This document shows, piece by piece, positions 23,392-24,051 of a DNA stretch of 24,051 bases. Both the position numbers and the translations under genes were made by a program. The stretch is from JAIVJN01 sp036732565 (lineage in GTDB: Bacteria; Acidobacteriota; Vicinamibacteria; Vicinamibacterales; UBA2999), in NCBI GenBank assembly GCA_036732565.1, contig DAINCF010000030.1, positions 1 through 24,051 on the forward strand, written 5' to 3'. How positions within the stretch are numbered: position 1 is the stretch's first letter; the number at the start of each line of letters is the position of its first letter. Under the pieces are notes generated by a model that worked only from the letters and a program-made list of their open reading frames with translations, was not told where the DNA came from and did not search any database.

Positions 23392-23606
23392 GAGACGCGA
23401 GTGAACACGTCTTCGTCGGTGAAGATGCCCTGCGCCTGTGCAGTTGCCATCATCCGCTGCCGGAGCTGCCGAAACCGGCGCACGAACAAAAAGTCTTCCA
23501 GCGATTGCCGGAGCACGTCGCTGCGAGAGAGGCCTTCTTCTTTGGCGACTCGATCGAGCTCGCGCCGAACCGTCTGCGGCAGGCTGATCGTAACCGTTTC
23601 ACGCAT
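23388..23606 (-). CDS. CopG/ribbon-helix-helix antitoxin
   Basis: This 72-residue protein has an N-terminal ribbon-helix-helix: strand TVTISLP, helix TVRRELDRVAKEEG, then SRSDVLRQSLEDFL. The C-terminal tail (RRFRQLRQRMMATAQAQGIF, then TDEDVFTRVS) would wrap the toxin. The ATG at 23606 has no Shine-Dalgarno because the bases before it form the palindromic operator. A -10-like TAGAAT and -35-like TTGGTC place transcription at or near the A of the ATG, so the message is probably leaderless. It is coupled to the PIN gene through GTGA. It should repress its own promoter by binding that palindrome. Confidence 0.93.
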   Translation of the reverse strand: MRETVTISLPQTVRRELDRVAKEEGLSRSDVLRQSLEDFLFVRRFRQLRQRMMATAQAQGIFTDEDVFTRVS

Positions 23607-23625
23607 GTATTAGATTCTAATACAT
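23605..23625. promoter_or_regulatory. Perfect palindromic operator over the antitoxin start codon
   Basis: atgtattaga-t-tctaatacat: two 10 bp arms with one central base, perfectly complementary. It covers the start codon of the antitoxin gene (minus strand 23606-23604) and the probable -10 element. Ribbon-helix-helix antitoxins bind such dyads, so autoregulation by steric block is strongly suggested. Confidence 0.8.
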
Positions 23626-23643
23626 CGACTCTTCGCTGACCAA
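23617..23643 (-). promoter_or_regulatory. Predicted promoter of the antitoxin-toxin pair
   Basis: On the minus strand TTGGTC (23643-23638) is followed after 18 bp by TAGAAT (inside the palindrome, near 23619-23614). Transcription would start about at the ATG, giving a leaderless mRNA. Weak -35 match; read by eye. Confidence 0.4.
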
Positions 23644-23805
23644 GCCGACGCGCCAGCAAAGCGTCGCTGGCCCTCCGGTCGTTCGGCTATAACACCTTCC
23701 AATCCAATAACTTACAGAGCGAATTGCCAAAGCTGTTGCGGGGGGAGACGTTCCGATGTGGCGGAGAGGGTTCTGGGGTACACCCACGTGGCCTCCGGAA
23801 GCCAA

Positions 23806-23893
23806 TTTTCAACAACTTAGAGGTCGATCTGGGAGGCGAAGAAAAGGCGTCTTTTCCGACGGGAACCCACGTGGCCAGCTAAGTTGTTGAAAA
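23806..23893. mobile_element. 88 bp element with perfect 15 bp terminal inverted repeats (MITE-like)
   Basis: ttttcaacaacttag (23806-23820) and its exact reverse complement (23879-23893) bound an 88 bp segment. Inside lies a second hairpin, gaaaag-gcgt-cttttc (23841-23856). Both ends are flanked by the triplet caa (23803-23805 and 23894-23896), compatible with a 3 bp target duplication. There is no coding capacity. It could be a miniature transposable element or simply a strong structured RNA; one copy only is seen here. Confidence 0.55.
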
Positions 23894-23908
23894 CAAATAA
23901 GCTCATGT

Positions 23909-24051
23909 TGGCTGAGAGGGTGGGATTCGCGTCAGGCGCGAGCGAAGCGATGCGCCACTCCAGAAGACCACCCGCCGAGCGGAGCGAGGCAAAGAGAAAG
24001 AGGATTCGTGCCCACTCACGAAAGCCGCAGGCTTTTGTGGTGCGCCTGAAG
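23909..24051. repeat. Dispersed direct repeat, copy 2 (runs off the window)
   Basis: Second copy of the segment at 15019-15160, same orientation, with a one-base insertion in the caaaga run and one clear substitution (cactccagaag against cactccacaag). It starts tggctgagagggtgggattcg, even closer to a reversed tRNA-Ser 3' end than copy 1, and continues to the last base of the window, so its true end is unknown. Confidence 0.85.

Overview
The window reads as a GC-rich chromosomal segment of a soil-type bacterium, most likely an acidobacterium (Vicinamibacteria-like). The main pointer is two permeases of the ADOP type (MacB/FtsX-like proteins with a fused N-terminal domain, expanded in Acidobacteriota), one of them translationally coupled to a small PadR regulator. 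Large secreted proteins ending in fibronectin type III (FN3) repeats and two PIN-domain toxin-antitoxin pairs fit the same picture. This placement rests on protein families, not on a marker gene.

Layout. 1-4.2 kb: the 3' end of an ADOP permease, an SGNH hydrolase, and a secreted beta-propeller/FN3 protein broken by a frameshift. 4.4-5.4 kb: gene decay (a dead GNAT acetyltransferase and a 178 bp segment that recurs near 13.6 kb). 5.4-9.1 kb: PadR-ADOP pair, then a VapBC-like pair. 9.2-11.4 kb: a second secreted FN3 protein. 11.9-13.1 kb: a response regulator fused to a SpoIIE/PP2C phosphatase. 13.2-13.7 kb: rearranged remnants of a large serine recombinase and of the same GNAT gene. 13.8-14.7 kb: a secreted protein with a tail-fibre-like motif. 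14.7-15.4 kb: non-coding, holding one copy of a hairpin-rich repeat that returns at the right edge.

15.4-17.5 kb is a compact minus-strand metal operon: MerR-type regulator, MerT-like membrane protein, outer-membrane barrel with an in-frame TGA just after its signal peptide, and MerP-like HMA protein. No mercuric reductase is present. 17.6-18.1 kb holds fragments of an FAD monooxygenase and probably an arginase-family gene. 18.25-21.35 kb is a second tightly overlapping minus-strand operon: a CC-containing membrane protein (frameshifted), DinB-like protein, secreted DsbD-N-like protein, secreted redoxin and OsmC-like protein. Transcribed divergently are an ECF-type sigma factor whose C-terminal HTH looks shortened and an overlapping membrane protein. 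I infer a thiol-redox/metal-stress module. A YnfA protein and a CopG-PIN pair follow; the latter has a perfect palindromic operator over its start codon. The right end has an 88 bp element with perfect 15 bp terminal inverted repeats and the second copy of the long repeat.

Several otherwise convincing proteins are broken by one base (about 2990, 5118, 5240 and 21208) or one stop codon (16613). Either this is a region of real decay near mobile-element debris, or the assembly carries small indel errors. The sequence alone cannot separate these.
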